In this document: piece by piece, positions 53,681 through 63,241 of the stretch
How the letters are laid out: each line of letters opens with the position of its first letter
Numbering within the stretch: position 1 is the first letter of the stretch
Assembly (NCBI RefSeq): GCF_000330885.1
Contig: NC_020062.1
Location: forward strand, 752,374 to 816,373
DNA from: Rhizobium tropici CIAT 899
GTDB lineage: Bacteria > Pseudomonadota > Alphaproteobacteria > Rhizobiales > Rhizobiaceae
Reading direction: 5' to 3'
DNA length: 64,000 bases
Position numbers and translations under genes: made by a program
Notes under the pieces: model-generated
Seen by the model: the letters and a program-made list of their open reading frames with translations, nothing else
Told to the model about the DNA's origin: nothing
Database searches by the model: none

Positions 53681-55407
53681 CTCGAAGCCATGATTTCCTG
53701 CCAGGCGCTATAGGCGGAAAGCACTGTTTCCATCTGCGCGGTATGGCCGGCGATGAATGCGTCGCCATAAATGGTCTCGTCTGGATATTCGGTGATCAAG
53801 GTCATAGGCACCGTATGGCGATCGTCGATACTGGCGAGGCAGGGGAAGCCGTTGATGATGCGGAAGCCTGTTTCGCCGGCGTGTATTTCATAGAGTGCGA
53901 TCTGGCGGTCGTTGTAATCCAGCAGACCCGGTGTGGCGCCGAGGTGCCGGGTGACCTTGTCGAGAAGCTGCTCCGCCTGAGCGGCCCAGCCGGAATGATA
54001 GCGAGCAATCAGGAAAAAGCCTTTGGGCAGTGTCCACATGGCGAAATTGCGGGGAACGTAGCCGGAGAGCGGGCGCGTCCATTCATGGGTGGGGTAGCCG
54101 TGGAGATTGACGTGCAGCCGCGCGCCGCTCAGACTTTCCGCCTGGAAGCGGATTTTCTTTTCAAAGAGGTAGGGGCCGGCGGTCTCTTCGCTCCGATATT
54201 CGAGATCGTCGCCGAGCGCGGTATAGCGGGCGGCATGATACATGTGCCGCGGGCTGTCCTGGCGCAGGCGCTGATGAAGGGCGTAACCGTCGGGATTTTC
54301 GAGGGGCGAAATAGTGAAATGCGCGCCTTCGAGCTTGGCAAGCCGACGCGCGGCACGCAGAGCTCCCGCGCCGCCGGTTGTCTCGTTGGCGTGCTGTCCG
54401 CCGCTGATCATCACGGCTGCATCGCGGCCCTTGATATAGCGGGCTCTGACGGTGCGGCCGGAGCGAGTAAGGGCCTCAAACGCTTCGCCGCCAATCTTGT
54501 CAAGCTCGGCCTCGATCTGCTGTACGGCCACAGGTTCCGTTGCTGTCTCGATCTGCTGTTCGGCTCCATCCCAATAGCGAGACGTCAGCGGCTGCGTTTC
54601 CACTCGGACGAAAATATCGCCGGAGGAGGGCAGAATCTGCGGAACGATCTGCCCCGGCTTCAAACCGCGGTCGCCGAGCGGGCGGCCTGACTTTTTCTGG
54701 AAGAATTCGAGCAGCGAAAAATAGAAGTCCTCGTGCAGCGCCTCGCGAAGGCTCATGACTTCGTCGCCGATAGGCAAGGCCTCATCCAACGCCGGCAGGG
54801 CAACGCGAATGTTCAGTTCCTGGAAATAGGGTTCGGTTGCGCCCCAGTCGAAGTGCGTGACCGCGTTGATGGTCTCCTCGAAGAGCTGCTCATAGTCCGT
54901 GGCGAGCCGTTCGCCCGTCGCATTGCCGTTCCTCATGAGCCAGCCGGTCGGGGAGACGCTCGTTTCGCCGGCGGCATCAATATGGACGCGATTGGGCGCC
55001 AGCACCTTCAGCCGGCGCTCGCTGCCTGCAACGCTCTTCAAAAGAACGTCATAGTCAAAGTCGCTGTCGGCTCTTGCGACGAAGGTGATCGGGCGATTTC
55101 CGACCATGGCGGCAAGCGGATAGGCTTCCAGCCTGAAGCGGTTTTCCGGTGCATTGGGATGGACGGGATAGCGGACTTCGATCGCCTCCACATCCTGCAG
55201 ATCGATCTCTTCGATGAAGGCGTTCACCAGCGGCTTGTAGGCGTTCCGAATACGCGCCCTTACGCCCTTTTCCTTGAGCGTGCGCTCGGCCTGCTGGCGG
55301 CTTTCCCTGTCATCGAAGGTCCAGGCCTCGAAATTCTGGCCGTTCGTGGCATCGGCGACGAGCCGTGCGAGCGTGCGCTCAAAGCTTCTTTCGAAAATCA
55401 CAGTCAT
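53677..55407 (-). CDS. M14-family zinc carboxypeptidase-like protein
   Basis: The 576-residue protein has a C-terminal M14 domain: GGQHANE (zinc ligands His339 and Glu342), NPDG (371-374), HVNLHGYPTHEW (third ligand, probably His436) and LITEYPDET near the end, matching the position of the general-base Glu. The N-terminal 320 residues have no recognised domain. No signal is seen, so it is probably cytoplasmic. It follows the DppC-type permease by four bases and is the last gene of a peptide-import operon, so it probably trims imported peptides or hydrolyses an amide-linked compound. Confidence 0.82.
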   Translation of the reverse strand: MTVIFERSFERTLARLVADATNGQNFEAWTFDDRESRQQAERTLKEKGVRARIRNAYKPLVNAFIEEIDLQDVEAIEVRYPVHPNAPENRFRLEAYPLAAMVGNRPITFVARADSDFDYDVLLKSVAGSERRLKVLAPNRVHIDAAGETSVSPTGWLMRNGNATGERLATDYEQLFEETINAVTHFDWGATEPYFQELNIRVALPALDEALPIGDEVMSLREALHEDFYFSLLEFFQKKSGRPLGDRGLKPGQIVPQILPSSGDIFVRVETQPLTSRYWDGAEQQIETATEPVAVQQIEAELDKIGGEAFEALTRSGRTVRARYIKGRDAAVMISGGQHANETTGGAGALRAARRLAKLEGAHFTISPLENPDGYALHQRLRQDSPRHMYHAARYTALGDDLEYRSEETAGPYLFEKKIRFQAESLSGARLHVNLHGYPTHEWTRPLSGYVPRNFAMWTLPKGFFLIARYHSGWAAQAEQLLDKVTRHLGATPGLLDYNDRQIALYEIHAGETGFRIINGFPCLASIDDRHTVPMTLITEYPDETIYGDAFIAGHTAQMETVLSAYSAWQEIMASS

Positions 55408-55411
55408 GATG

Positions 55412-56260
55412 TCACCTTGTCGTTCTGCCAGTCGGGTCGAGGCTGTCGCGCAGCCAGTCGCCCAGGAGATTGAGACCGAGCACGGTCAAAAGGATCGCGA
55501 GACCGGGGAAGAGGCTGACCCACCATGCCGTCTGCAGATAGGTGCGGCCATCGGCCAACATGCCGCCCCAACTCGGAATTGTCGGGTCGACACCCATGCC
55601 AAGGAAGGTCAGGCTGCTTTCCAGTAGGATGTTGTTGGCGATGTTCAGCGTCATCAGCACGATCACCGGCCCGACAAGGTTCGGCAGCAGATGCTGGAAG
55701 ATGATACGCCAGTCTTTGACGCCGATGGCGCGTGCCGAGAGGATGAATTCCCGCTCGCGCAGGCTCAGCACCGAGCCGCGCACGAGGCGGGCATACTGCA
55801 CCCATTGCGAGACGATCAGCAGGATGATGGTGTTGGTCAGGCTGCCGCCGACGATGGCGATAAACGTGATCGCCAGCAGGATGAAAGGCATGGCGAGCTG
55901 GATATCGGCAAAGCGCATGAGGATCATATCCCAGATGCCGCGATAATAGCCCGCGGCAAGCCCCACAAGCACGCCGAAAACAACGCCGCCGATCACGGAA
56001 ATAAGGCCGACCGTCAGCGATATCTTGCCGCCCGCAACGACGCGGGCAAGCACGTCGCGTCCGAGCGGATCGGTGCCGAAGGGATGGGCGAGGCTGACAA
56101 AGGGTCTGGCAAGCCTGGCCATCAGGTCGATCTTTTCGGCCCCGCCGGGAAAGAGGACGTCTGAGAGCAGAACAGCAAGGCAGATGACGACCGTGAGCAA
56201 CGTACCGAATATGAACTCGAAGCTCAGGAAACGCGAACGGCGTGAAATCGTGGCGGCCAT
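55412..56260 (-). CDS. ABC permease, DppC-like
   Basis: The 282-residue membrane protein has an OppC-type start, six segments and the EAA-type loop LSARAIGVKDWRIIFQHLLPNL. It starts four bases after the DppB partner and ends four bases before the M14 gene. It forms half the pore of the second Dpp-type importer of the window. Confidence 0.93.
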   Translation of the reverse strand: MAATISRRSRFLSFEFIFGTLLTVVICLAVLLSDVLFPGGAEKIDLMARLARPFVSLAHPFGTDPLGRDVLARVVAGGKISLTVGLISVIGGVVFGVLVGLAAGYYRGIWDMILMRFADIQLAMPFILLAITFIAIVGGSLTNTIILLIVSQWVQYARLVRGSVLSLREREFILSARAIGVKDWRIIFQHLLPNLVGPVIVLMTLNIANNILLESSLTFLGMGVDPTIPSWGGMLADGRTYLQTAWWVSLFPGLAILLTVLGLNLLGDWLRDSLDPTGRTTR

Positions 56261-56264
56261 CGGC

Positions 56265-57188
56265 TTACTCCGTGCGGATACGAGGATCGACGAGGCCGTA
56301 GGCGATGTCGACGAGGAGGTTGACGCCGACGATGAACAGCGCCAGCACGGTGATCACGCCCTGCAAGACCGGGTAGTCGCGGGCGCCGACGGCGTCGAAT
56401 GCCAGGGTGCCGAGGCCAGGCCAGTTGAAGACACGCTCGATGACGACGATGCCGCCGAGCAGGCCGCCGAACTGGATGCCGAAATAGGTGATGAGCGGTA
56501 TCGCGCAATTGCGCAGCGCGTGCTTGTAGAGCACCTTGCTTTCGCTGAGGCCCTTGGCGCGAGCGACCATGATATATTGCGACTGCAGCGTTTCCAGCAT
56601 GGCAGTGCGCACCAGGCGCACATTCGTTGCCGTCAGGATGACGCCCATCGTCACCGCCGGCATGACGTAGCTCGAAATCCCGACCATGCCGCTCGGGGGC
56701 AGCCAGCCGAGCGTGATGGAAAACAACAGCACCATCATCAGCGCCAGCCAGAAATTTGGGAAGGAAAGGCCGAGCAGCGAGAGAACGCGAATGATCTGGT
56801 CTGCCGTCTTGCCGCGCGCCGTCGCAGCCTTGATCCCGAGCGGGATGGAGAGCGCAATCGAGACCACCATGGAGATGAAGGCAAGCAGCAGCGTCGCGGG
56901 CAGGGCGTTGGCAATCAGCTGGGAAACCGGCGTGCCGCCGGTGAAGCTGCGGCCGAAATTAAGTGTCAGCAGTCCCTTTAGGAAGCTGAAATACTGCACG
57001 AGGAAGGGCTGATCCGTGCCGAGGGCTGTGCGGATTCGGGCAAGATCCTCTTCCGTCATGCTGCCGCCACCCTGAAACATCATCACTGCAGGGTCGCCGG
57101 TGAGGCGGATGGCGAATGAGACGAGAAGAGTGATGGCGATCACGACGAAAATCGCCTGCAGCAATCGCTTGATGAGAAAACCGGCCAC
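56265..57188 (-). CDS. ABC permease, DppB-like
   Basis: The 307-residue membrane protein begins FLIKRLLQAIFVVIAITLLVSFAIRL, the DppB first segment, and has the EAA-type loop VARAKGLSESKVLYKHALRN. It comes after the receptor gene across a 63-base gap with a stem-loop. Confidence 0.93.
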   Translation of the reverse strand: MAGFLIKRLLQAIFVVIAITLLVSFAIRLTGDPAVMMFQGGGSMTEEDLARIRTALGTDQPFLVQYFSFLKGLLTLNFGRSFTGGTPVSQLIANALPATLLLAFISMVVSIALSIPLGIKAATARGKTADQIIRVLSLLGLSFPNFWLALMMVLLFSITLGWLPPSGMVGISSYVMPAVTMGVILTATNVRLVRTAMLETLQSQYIMVARAKGLSESKVLYKHALRNCAIPLITYFGIQFGGLLGGIVVIERVFNWPGLGTLAFDAVGARDYPVLQGVITVLALFIVGVNLLVDIAYGLVDPRIRTE

Positions 57189-57212
57189 GTTCTTACCCTA
57201 AGAGCTTTCTGG

Positions 57213-57241
57213 GGACGCCGCCGACCGAGCCGACGGCGTCC
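57213..57241 (-). other. Intra-operon stem-loop between receptor and permease genes
   Basis: GGACGCCG (57213-57220) and CGGCGTCC (57234-57241) are perfect complements with a 13-base loop. It mirrors the stem-loop at 32178 in the other Dpp-type operon. It probably protects the receptor message. Confidence 0.6.
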
Positions 57242-57251
57242 TTCTGGATGT

Positions 57252-58787
57252 TTAGTCGACGGAGACTTCGTTCAGCTTGATGCGGGTATCGGGAGCGGGC
57301 ACGAAGCCCTTGACCCGCTTGCTGACGCCGTAGATCGCGTTGCTATTGTAGAGCGGCAGTTCGAGCGCCTTCTCGGCGACATACTTGCCAATGTCCTTCA
57401 GCACCTTTTCGCGCTCGGCGCGCTCGGTGAGCGGGCGCTGCGATTCCAACAGCTTGTCCAGCGTCGTATCCTTTTCGTACGGATTCCACTTTTCGCCGGA
57501 GTGGTACATCGAATAAGCGGTGTTGTCGTAGTCGAAGGTCCAGCCGCCCCATTTCTGCTGGAACATCGCGCCGGTCTTGCCCTGCGGGATGATGTCGTTC
57601 AGCAGAACGTTGGTTTCATACGGCTTGATGGTGGCGGTGAGGCCGACCATCTGCAGATAGCTTGCCACGACCTGCGCCACCTCGTTCATCGTCGCGTCGT
57701 TGCCACGAATGTCGATCTGCAATGCCGCGCCCGGCTTCACGCCGGCCTCGGCAAGCAGCTTCTTGGCGCCTGCCGGATCATAGGGAAGCGGCTTCAGGTC
57801 GGGATCGTAGCCGAAGGACAGGGAGTTCTGGAAGCTGACGATTTCGGTTCCCTGTCCAGCGAGGATCGACTTGACGATCGTGTCGCGGTCGACGGCCATG
57901 ATGATCGCCTTGCGCACGCGCGGATCGGTCGTGATGCCGTCGCGGGTGTTGAAGCGCAGCGCATCGACGGTCGGGCCGGGAACACTGGCGATTTCCAGCT
58001 TGGAATCGCCCTGGATGACCGGCAGCATGCCGATCGGAATGGTCGGCGGGATGACGATATCGACGCGGCCGGCCTGAAGCTCGGCAACGGCCGTCGCCGG
58101 CTCGCTGATGAAGCGGTATTCAAGCTCGGAAAGTTTCGGTGCGCCGCCCCAATAATCCGGATTGGCTTCGAGCTTGATGTTCACCTTCGGCGTATAGGAG
58201 ACGAACTTGAAGGCGCCGGTACCGACCGGGTTGAGGTTGAAATAATCCTCGCCCTTTTCCTTGATGTATTTCGGCGGAACGATCATCGCGCCATAGCCGG
58301 CAAGCTTCGTCAGGAGCACGGGGTCAGGCGTCTTCAGCTTCATGTCGATCGTGTAGTCGTCGATGATGTCGATGCTTTCGATCGCGGTGTAGTTCGAGCG
58401 CTGCGGTCCCTTGGCACCTTGTTCGCCGAGCAGGCGGTCGAAGGTGAATTTCACTGCTTCGGCATTGAAGGGCTCGCCGTCATGGAACTTCACGTTATGA
58501 CGCAGCTTGAAGCGGATGCGCTTGCCCTGATCCAGCTCTTCCCAGAATTCGGCAAGGCCCGGAACCAGCTTGAGATCGGGGCCACGATAGGTGAGGCCAT
58601 CGAAGATGTTGGTCGAAACGGCAGCCCATGCCACCAGGAAGGTGTCGATCGGATCCCAGCTGCCCGGATCTTGCGACGATGATACCGTCAGCTTGCCCGC
58701 GGCCAGCGCCGGCGAGGCGGTGATGGCGACGCTCGACATGACGAGTGCGGTCAGAGCGGTCTTCAATCCCCATTTCATTCTTTTCAT
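57252..58787 (-). CDS. ABC substrate-binding protein, Dpp/Opp (SBP_bac_5) family
   Basis: The 511-residue periplasmic receptor has a Sec signal (residues 1-29, cut near PALAAG) and family-5 blocks (SWDPIDTFLVAWAAVSTNIFDGLTYRGPD, IRFKLRHNVKFHDGEPFNAEAVKFTFDRLL). It binds peptides or another solute for the DppB/C-type permeases. Its ATG has a second in-frame ATG nine bases on. The divergent GntR may regulate the operon through 60917. Confidence 0.93.
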   Translation of the reverse strand: MKRMKWGLKTALTALVMSSVAITASPALAAGKLTVSSSQDPGSWDPIDTFLVAWAAVSTNIFDGLTYRGPDLKLVPGLAEFWEELDQGKRIRFKLRHNVKFHDGEPFNAEAVKFTFDRLLGEQGAKGPQRSNYTAIESIDIIDDYTIDMKLKTPDPVLLTKLAGYGAMIVPPKYIKEKGEDYFNLNPVGTGAFKFVSYTPKVNIKLEANPDYWGGAPKLSELEYRFISEPATAVAELQAGRVDIVIPPTIPIGMLPVIQGDSKLEIASVPGPTVDALRFNTRDGITTDPRVRKAIIMAVDRDTIVKSILAGQGTEIVSFQNSLSFGYDPDLKPLPYDPAGAKKLLAEAGVKPGAALQIDIRGNDATMNEVAQVVASYLQMVGLTATIKPYETNVLLNDIIPQGKTGAMFQQKWGGWTFDYDNTAYSMYHSGEKWNPYEKDTTLDKLLESQRPLTERAEREKVLKDIGKYVAEKALELPLYNSNAIYGVSKRVKGFVPAPDTRIKLNEVSVD

Positions 58788-58831
58788 TGAACCTGTTTCC
58801 TCTTCAGATCGATATTACGGTTTGCTGTCGT

Positions 58832-60658
58832 TTAGGCGCTCTTGGCGATGAAATGGCCTGAAGTGATTTCCTCGTGAGCCAGGATCGGCGGTTCGTCGCC
58901 GACGCGGCGGACGGGATTGGGGATCTCACCTTCCAGCAGGGCAGTTCGGCGCTCCTGTGTCGGATCGGCGATCGGCACGGCCGAGATCAGGCGCTGCGTA
59001 TAGGCGTGCATCGGCGTTTCGAAGACCTGGCGGCGACTGCCGATCTCCATGATCTGGCCGAGATAGAGCACGGCGACGCGGTGGCTGATCTTTTCCACTA
59101 CGGCCATGTCATGGCTGATGAACAGATAGGCGAGCCCCCGTTCGGCCTGGAGATCCATCAATAGGTTGATGATCTGCGCCTGGATCGACACATCCAGAGC
59201 GGAAAGCGCCTCGTCAGCGATGATGAGTTTCGGATTGGATGCGAGCGCGCGGGCGATGCAGACGCGCTGACGCTGGCCGCCGGAGAATTCGTGCGGATAG
59301 CGATCGGCATGGGCAGATGTCAGGCCGACGCGCTCCAGAAGCTCATCCACCCTGCGGCGCACCTCTTTCGATCCGGAAATGATGCCGTGGGTATTGATCG
59401 GTTCGGCAATGGAGAATCCCACAGTCTTGCGCGGGTCGAGCGAGGCGAAGGGATCCTGGAAGATATACTGCACGTCGCGGCGAAGCCGGAAGCGTTCGAG
59501 CTGCGACATGGCGGCAAAGCTCTTGCCATTGAAGGTGATTTCGCCCGAACGTGCCTTCTGCAATTGCTGGATCGTGCGGCCGATCGTCGATTTGCCGGAG
59601 CCGGATTCGCCGACGAGGGCCAGCGTCTCGCCGGGATGAATATCGAAAGCGACCTTCTGGACGGCGCTGCAGCGATGCGTGACCTGGCCGAATATGTTCT
59701 TCTTGATATCGAAGCGCACGAAGAGATCGCGCACCGACAGGAGCGGCTGCTGGTCGTAGCGGGCGGTGTTCTGTACACGCTCCTCGCCGACGATTTTGGG
59801 CTCGCCGCCATCGAGCACGGTCAGCGGCATGCGTTTCGGAAAATCCTGGCCGGTCATGCTGCCAAGTTTGGGGACTGCGGCGAGGAGCGCCTTCGTATAA
59901 GGGTGCTGCGGATTGGCGAATATCTTGCGAACCGGGCCTTCCTCGACCTTCTTGCCCTTCCACATGACCACGACATCATCAGCCATCTCGGCAACCACGC
60001 CCATGTCGTGGGTGATGAAGATCATACCCATGCCGAGATCCTTCTGCAGATCACGCATGATGTTGAGAATCTGCGCCTGGATCGTCACGTCGAGCGCCGT
60101 CGTCGGCTCGTCTGCGATCAAGAGCTTCGGACGGCAGGCAAGCGCCATGGCGATCATGACGCGCTGGCGCATGCCGCCGGAAAGCTGATGTGGATAGCGG
60201 TTCAAAAGGGCGGCCGCATCCGGCAGGCGTACCATCTCCAGAAGGCGACGGGCTTCTGCCATGGCGGCGGATTTGCCGAGTTTCTCATGAAGAAGAAGGA
60301 CCTCGCAGATCTGGTCACCGATGGTGAAGACGGGATTGAGCGAGGTCATCGGCTCCTGGAAGATCATGGCGATCTCCTTGCCGCGAACTGCGCGCATGTC
60401 CTTCTGCGAGAGCTTGAGCAGGTCCTTGCCATTGAAGAGGATGCTGCCCGTCTCGAAGCGCGCGCCCATCATGTCGGCAAGGCGCATGACCGAAAGCGAG
60501 GTCACCGATTTGCCGGAGCCGGATTCGCCGACGACTGCGAGCGTTCTGCCTGGCTCGACCGAAAATGAAAGCTCTTCTACCACGCGGTTTTCGCCGAACC
60601 GCACAGTCAGATCCGCTACGGACAGAAGCGGTTTATTGTCGCTTGCGGCCTTGGTCAT
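58832..60658 (-). CDS. Fused DppD-DppF ABC ATPase
   Basis: The 608-residue protein has two nucleotide-binding domains: GESGSGKSV (near residue 41), [15 protein letters not shown] and [12 protein letters not shown] in the first; GESGSGKST (near 364), [15 protein letters not shown] and [12 protein letters not shown] in the second (Glu with Ala after it, slightly off-consensus). The ATG at 60658 overlaps the stop of the 42-codon ORF (ATGA). It energises the second Dpp-type importer. Confidence 0.93.
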   Translation of the reverse strand: MTKAASDNKPLLSVADLTVRFGENRVVEELSFSVEPGRTLAVVGESGSGKSVTSLSVMRLADMMGARFETGSILFNGKDLLKLSQKDMRAVRGKEIAMIFQEPMTSLNPVFTIGDQICEVLLLHEKLGKSAAMAEARRLLEMVRLPDAAALLNRYPHQLSGGMRQRVMIAMALACRPKLLIADEPTTALDVTIQAQILNIMRDLQKDLGMGMIFITHDMGVVAEMADDVVVMWKGKKVEEGPVRKIFANPQHPYTKALLAAVPKLGSMTGQDFPKRMPLTVLDGGEPKIVGEERVQNTARYDQQPLLSVRDLFVRFDIKKNIFGQVTHRCSAVQKVAFDIHPGETLALVGESGSGKSTIGRTIQQLQKARSGEITFNGKSFAAMSQLERFRLRRDVQYIFQDPFASLDPRKTVGFSIAEPINTHGIISGSKEVRRRVDELLERVGLTSAHADRYPHEFSGGQRQRVCIARALASNPKLIIADEALSALDVSIQAQIINLLMDLQAERGLAYLFISHDMAVVEKISHRVAVLYLGQIMEIGSRRQVFETPMHAYTQRLISAVPIADPTQERRTALLEGEIPNPVRRVGDEPPILAHEEITSGHFIAKSA

Positions 60659-60783
60659 GCGCTTACCTCGGTATTGGGCACGTCGTTCATGGCATCCGGG
60701 ATGATGGCCATATTGCTCTTTGCATCGATGATGCAAACGCATTCGCTGGGATCGCTACCAAAATCGGACCGCAGCATACTCAT
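60655..60783 (-). CDS. Candidate 42-residue ORF at the start of the peptide-import operon
   Basis: The frame runs from ATG (60783) to TGA (60655), where the stop overlaps the ATPase start (ATGA). It reads MSMLRSDF at the start, then a Cys-Val-Cys region (SECVCIID), ending NTEVSA. It is below usual size cut-offs and has only a weak ribosome site (AACGAG). Its coding nature is suggested by the coupled overlap, a feature of the real genes of this window. It has no signal or membrane helix. It could be a leader that couples translation of the ATPase, a small regulator, or a chance frame. Confidence 0.4.
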   Translation of the reverse strand: MSMLRSDFGSDPSECVCIIDAKSNMAIIPDAMNDVPNTEVSA

Positions 60784-61100
60784 GCCGACACTCGTTGCAG
60801 CCTGGCAAAAGCAGGCGATGTTTTTCTAAGAAACAGGCGTCTCATGAACATCTGTATCTGCGTTCCCATTATATTTGTTAGAGCTTGAGATAGCATCAAA
60901 CGACAATCTGGTCTATATTGTTCAACAATTTTCATATTGGCAATCAAAATGAGGACAAATCTGCGCAAAATCGCCCGAGGGACTTGCCGTTGAAACAGGC
61001 CGACAGCCTCAGACGAGCACAGAATAGCAACCCGCTTTCCGGCAAGTGGCTGATATAGGCGGACGTTGGAGACGATTGGGCGCAGATGCCGGGAGAGCGA
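60784..61100. other. Divergent promoter region, 317 bases
   Basis: No gene is seen. AT-rich DNA at 60830-60960 includes the odd-centred palindrome at 60917, which is a GntR-type site. It probably holds the promoters of the peptide-import operon (left) and of the GntR gene (right). Confidence 0.5.
60917..60929. promoter_or_regulatory. Candidate GntR operator of the peptide-import module
   Basis: ATTGTT-C-AACAAT is a perfect odd-centred palindrome of the TTGT...ACAA type used by FadR-family GntR proteins. It lies between the divergent operon and the GntR gene at 61101. Confidence 0.55.
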
Positions 61101-61793
61101 ATGAAGCAGACAAATCTTGCCAGCATCGAGCCGGCAGTCGTCGCGGAAGCAGGGCAGACCGTTGCAGAACTGACCGCCGCCCGCATCCGAGAGCGCGTGA
61201 TCAGCGGCACGCTCTCACCCGGCAGCCATTTATCGGAGGCGGCTCTTTGCGAGGAGTTGCAGGTCTCGCGCAATACGCTGCGCGAGGTTTTCCGGCTGCT
61301 GACGAAAGAGGGCGTGCTGCGCCACGAGGCCAATCGCGGCGTCTTCGTTTCCACGCCGAGCATTTCGACGATCATGGATATCTTCCAGATTCGTCGTCTG
61401 ATCGAGTGCTCGGCACTCGCCAATGCACATCACCGCCACCCAAGCGTCGACAAGATGCGTGCCGCCATCGATGCCGCCGTCCAGCATCGTCAGCGTGGCG
61501 AATGGCTGGAGGTCGGCAGCGCCGATATCGCCTTTCATGCCGCGATTGTCGAGCTTGCCGACAGTCCCAGGCTTTCGGCCTTCTATGCGCAGATCTCGCT
61601 GGAGCTGCGCCTCGTCTTTGGGCTGATCCGCGATCCCGAATATCTGCACGCTCCCTATGTCGGCCAGAACGCGACCATTCTTGCGCATCTGGAGGAGGGG
61701 GCTCCGGCGAGCGCCGCCGACGCACTGGAGAAATACCTGTTCCAGGCCGAACGCTTCATTCTGGCCGCCTATTCGCGAGCGATGCCTGGCTGA
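61101..61793 (+). CDS. GntR/FadR-type regulator of the peptide-import module
   Basis: The 230-residue protein has a winged helix (SHLSEAALCEELQVSRNTLREVFRLLTKEGVL, then EANRGVFV) and an FCD domain. The ATG at 61101, preceded by GGGAGAGCG, is preferred to an ATG five codons upstream. It is divergent from the Dpp-type operon and very probably controls it through 60917. Next on the same strand, 157 bases on, is a SET-type MFS gene, so it may also control that. Confidence 0.9.
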   Translation: MKQTNLASIEPAVVAEAGQTVAELTAARIRERVISGTLSPGSHLSEAALCEELQVSRNTLREVFRLLTKEGVLRHEANRGVFVSTPSISTIMDIFQIRRLIECSALANAHHRHPSVDKMRAAIDAAVQHRQRGEWLEVGSADIAFHAAIVELADSPRLSAFYAQISLELRLVFGLIRDPEYLHAPYVGQNATILAHLEEGAPASAADALEKYLFQAERFILAAYSRAMPG

Positions 61794-61950
61794 ACGCCCA
61801 GTTGTCCCGATTGATATGATGAATAATGTGGACAATCCACGTCGGAAGGGTGCAAGCGCAATGCAACCATTTGCGTCTCGATCAGCTTTGACGGATGGAT
61901 ATCCAGCGCCTCGGATGAAGGCGTGATTTGCAACATCCTCGATCCCGCTA

Positions 61951-63156
61951 ATGACCCGCCTTCTTCCCGACGTTTTTCGCGACCCGACCATACGGGTGAG
62001 CATGCTTGCCATTTTTGCCTTTGGTTTTGCCGGCGCCGCGACGTCGCCCTATCAATCGGTCGTCGGCATCCGCGAGCTCGGCCTCAGCAACGGGCTCTAT
62101 TCGACGCTGATCTTCTGCGCGGCGGCGGTGAATGTCGTCGTCAGTATTCTACTTGGAAATCTGGCGGACAGGCTCGGCCAATATAAAATGATGATGCTGA
62201 CGGTCGCCACTTTCGGCGTGCTGGGCTATGGCGCCGTCTATATCGTGCCGGCGCAGGCGACTTTCGTGCTCAGCGCCTTGTTCTTCCTGCCGATCTATGG
62301 CTCGCTCAACTCGCTGCTCTTTGCCAATGTCCGCGTTGCGACGAGGGGAATGGAGCGCAACGATATCGCCACGGTCAATTCGGGCGTGCGGGCGATGATC
62401 TCCCTTTCCTGGGTACTGGTTCCCGGCATAACCGGAGCATTGCTTGCCAATTCGGCGAGCATGCTTCCGGCCTATCTGTTCGCAGGTCTCGCCTGCGTCG
62501 CCTGTTTTGGATTGATCGCGATTTTCCTGCCGCGCCAGGATGGCATAGACAAGGCGGCGGCACATCACCTTTCCTATCTTGCCGCGCTTGGCGAGGTCAT
62601 TTCGCCGCCGGTCTTTCTGCGCCTTATCGCCGTCGCGCTGATCAGCAGCACGCTGCATGTCAACGGCGCCATCCTGCCACTTATTGTCACCGGTGCGGCA
62701 CACGGAACCGTGGCGGACATCGGCATTTTGGTTGGGATAGTCGCCCTTCTCGAAATCATCTTCATCGTCGTTTGGGGACGTGCGCAGCGGATTATGAGCC
62801 ACGTCGTGGCGCTGGCGATCGGTACCGTGATCTATATCATCTATCTGGTCCTGCTCGGATTGGCGTCGGCGCCCTGGCATGTCTATGCGCTGACCCTCAT
62901 CAGCGGGATCGGGGCGGCTGCCCTGATCAGTATTCCGATCACCTATCTGCAGGATCTGATTGCCGAGCGCCCGGGTTTGGGCAGCGCCTTGATCTCGGTC
63001 AATATCTTTCTAAGCGCAGGGCTTAGCGCCCTTCTTTTCGCAATCGGCACGGCCGTCAGCAATTATTCCGGAACGGCGCTTATCGGGGCCGCTGCCGGTT
63101 TGCTGGGGCTTGCCTTGCTGCTCTTCTTCGAAAGAGCGAAGCTGCATGGCTGGTGA
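61951..63156 (+). CDS. MFS transporter, sugar efflux (SET) type
   Basis: The 401-residue protein has twelve hydrophobic segments and a start like SetA/SetB (SMLAIFAFGFAGAATSPYQSVVGIRELGLSNGLYSTLIF). The loop after TM2 is GNLADRLGQYKMMMLTVA. SET transporters export sugars or sugar analogues, and the substrate here is unknown. A GTGGA-CAA-TCCAC palindrome lies at 61828-61840 in its leader. It stands between two GntR genes. Confidence 0.88.
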   Translation: MTRLLPDVFRDPTIRVSMLAIFAFGFAGAATSPYQSVVGIRELGLSNGLYSTLIFCAAAVNVVVSILLGNLADRLGQYKMMMLTVATFGVLGYGAVYIVPAQATFVLSALFFLPIYGSLNSLLFANVRVATRGMERNDIATVNSGVRAMISLSWVLVPGITGALLANSASMLPAYLFAGLACVACFGLIAIFLPRQDGIDKAAAHHLSYLAALGEVISPPVFLRLIAVALISSTLHVNGAILPLIVTGAAHGTVADIGILVGIVALLEIIFIVVWGRAQRIMSHVVALAIGTVIYIIYLVLLGLASAPWHVYALTLISGIGAAALISIPITYLQDLIAERPGLGSALISVNIFLSAGLSALLFAIGTAVSNYSGTALIGAAAGLLGLALLLFFERAKLHGW

Positions 63157-63212
63157 TCGTTCGTCTACTGAAATTGATTGACGAGGCATCGAGTATTGCC
63201 TAAGTGATAAAG

Positions 63213-63223
63213 TCATCTGATGA
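63213..63223. promoter_or_regulatory. Candidate GntR operator before the last regulator
   Basis: TCATC-T-GATGA is a perfect odd-centred palindrome extended by AA..TT, 19 bases upstream of the GntR start at 63242. It would suit autoregulation. Confidence 0.45.
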
Positions 63224-63241
63224 TTTGATGAAAATTCAGCC

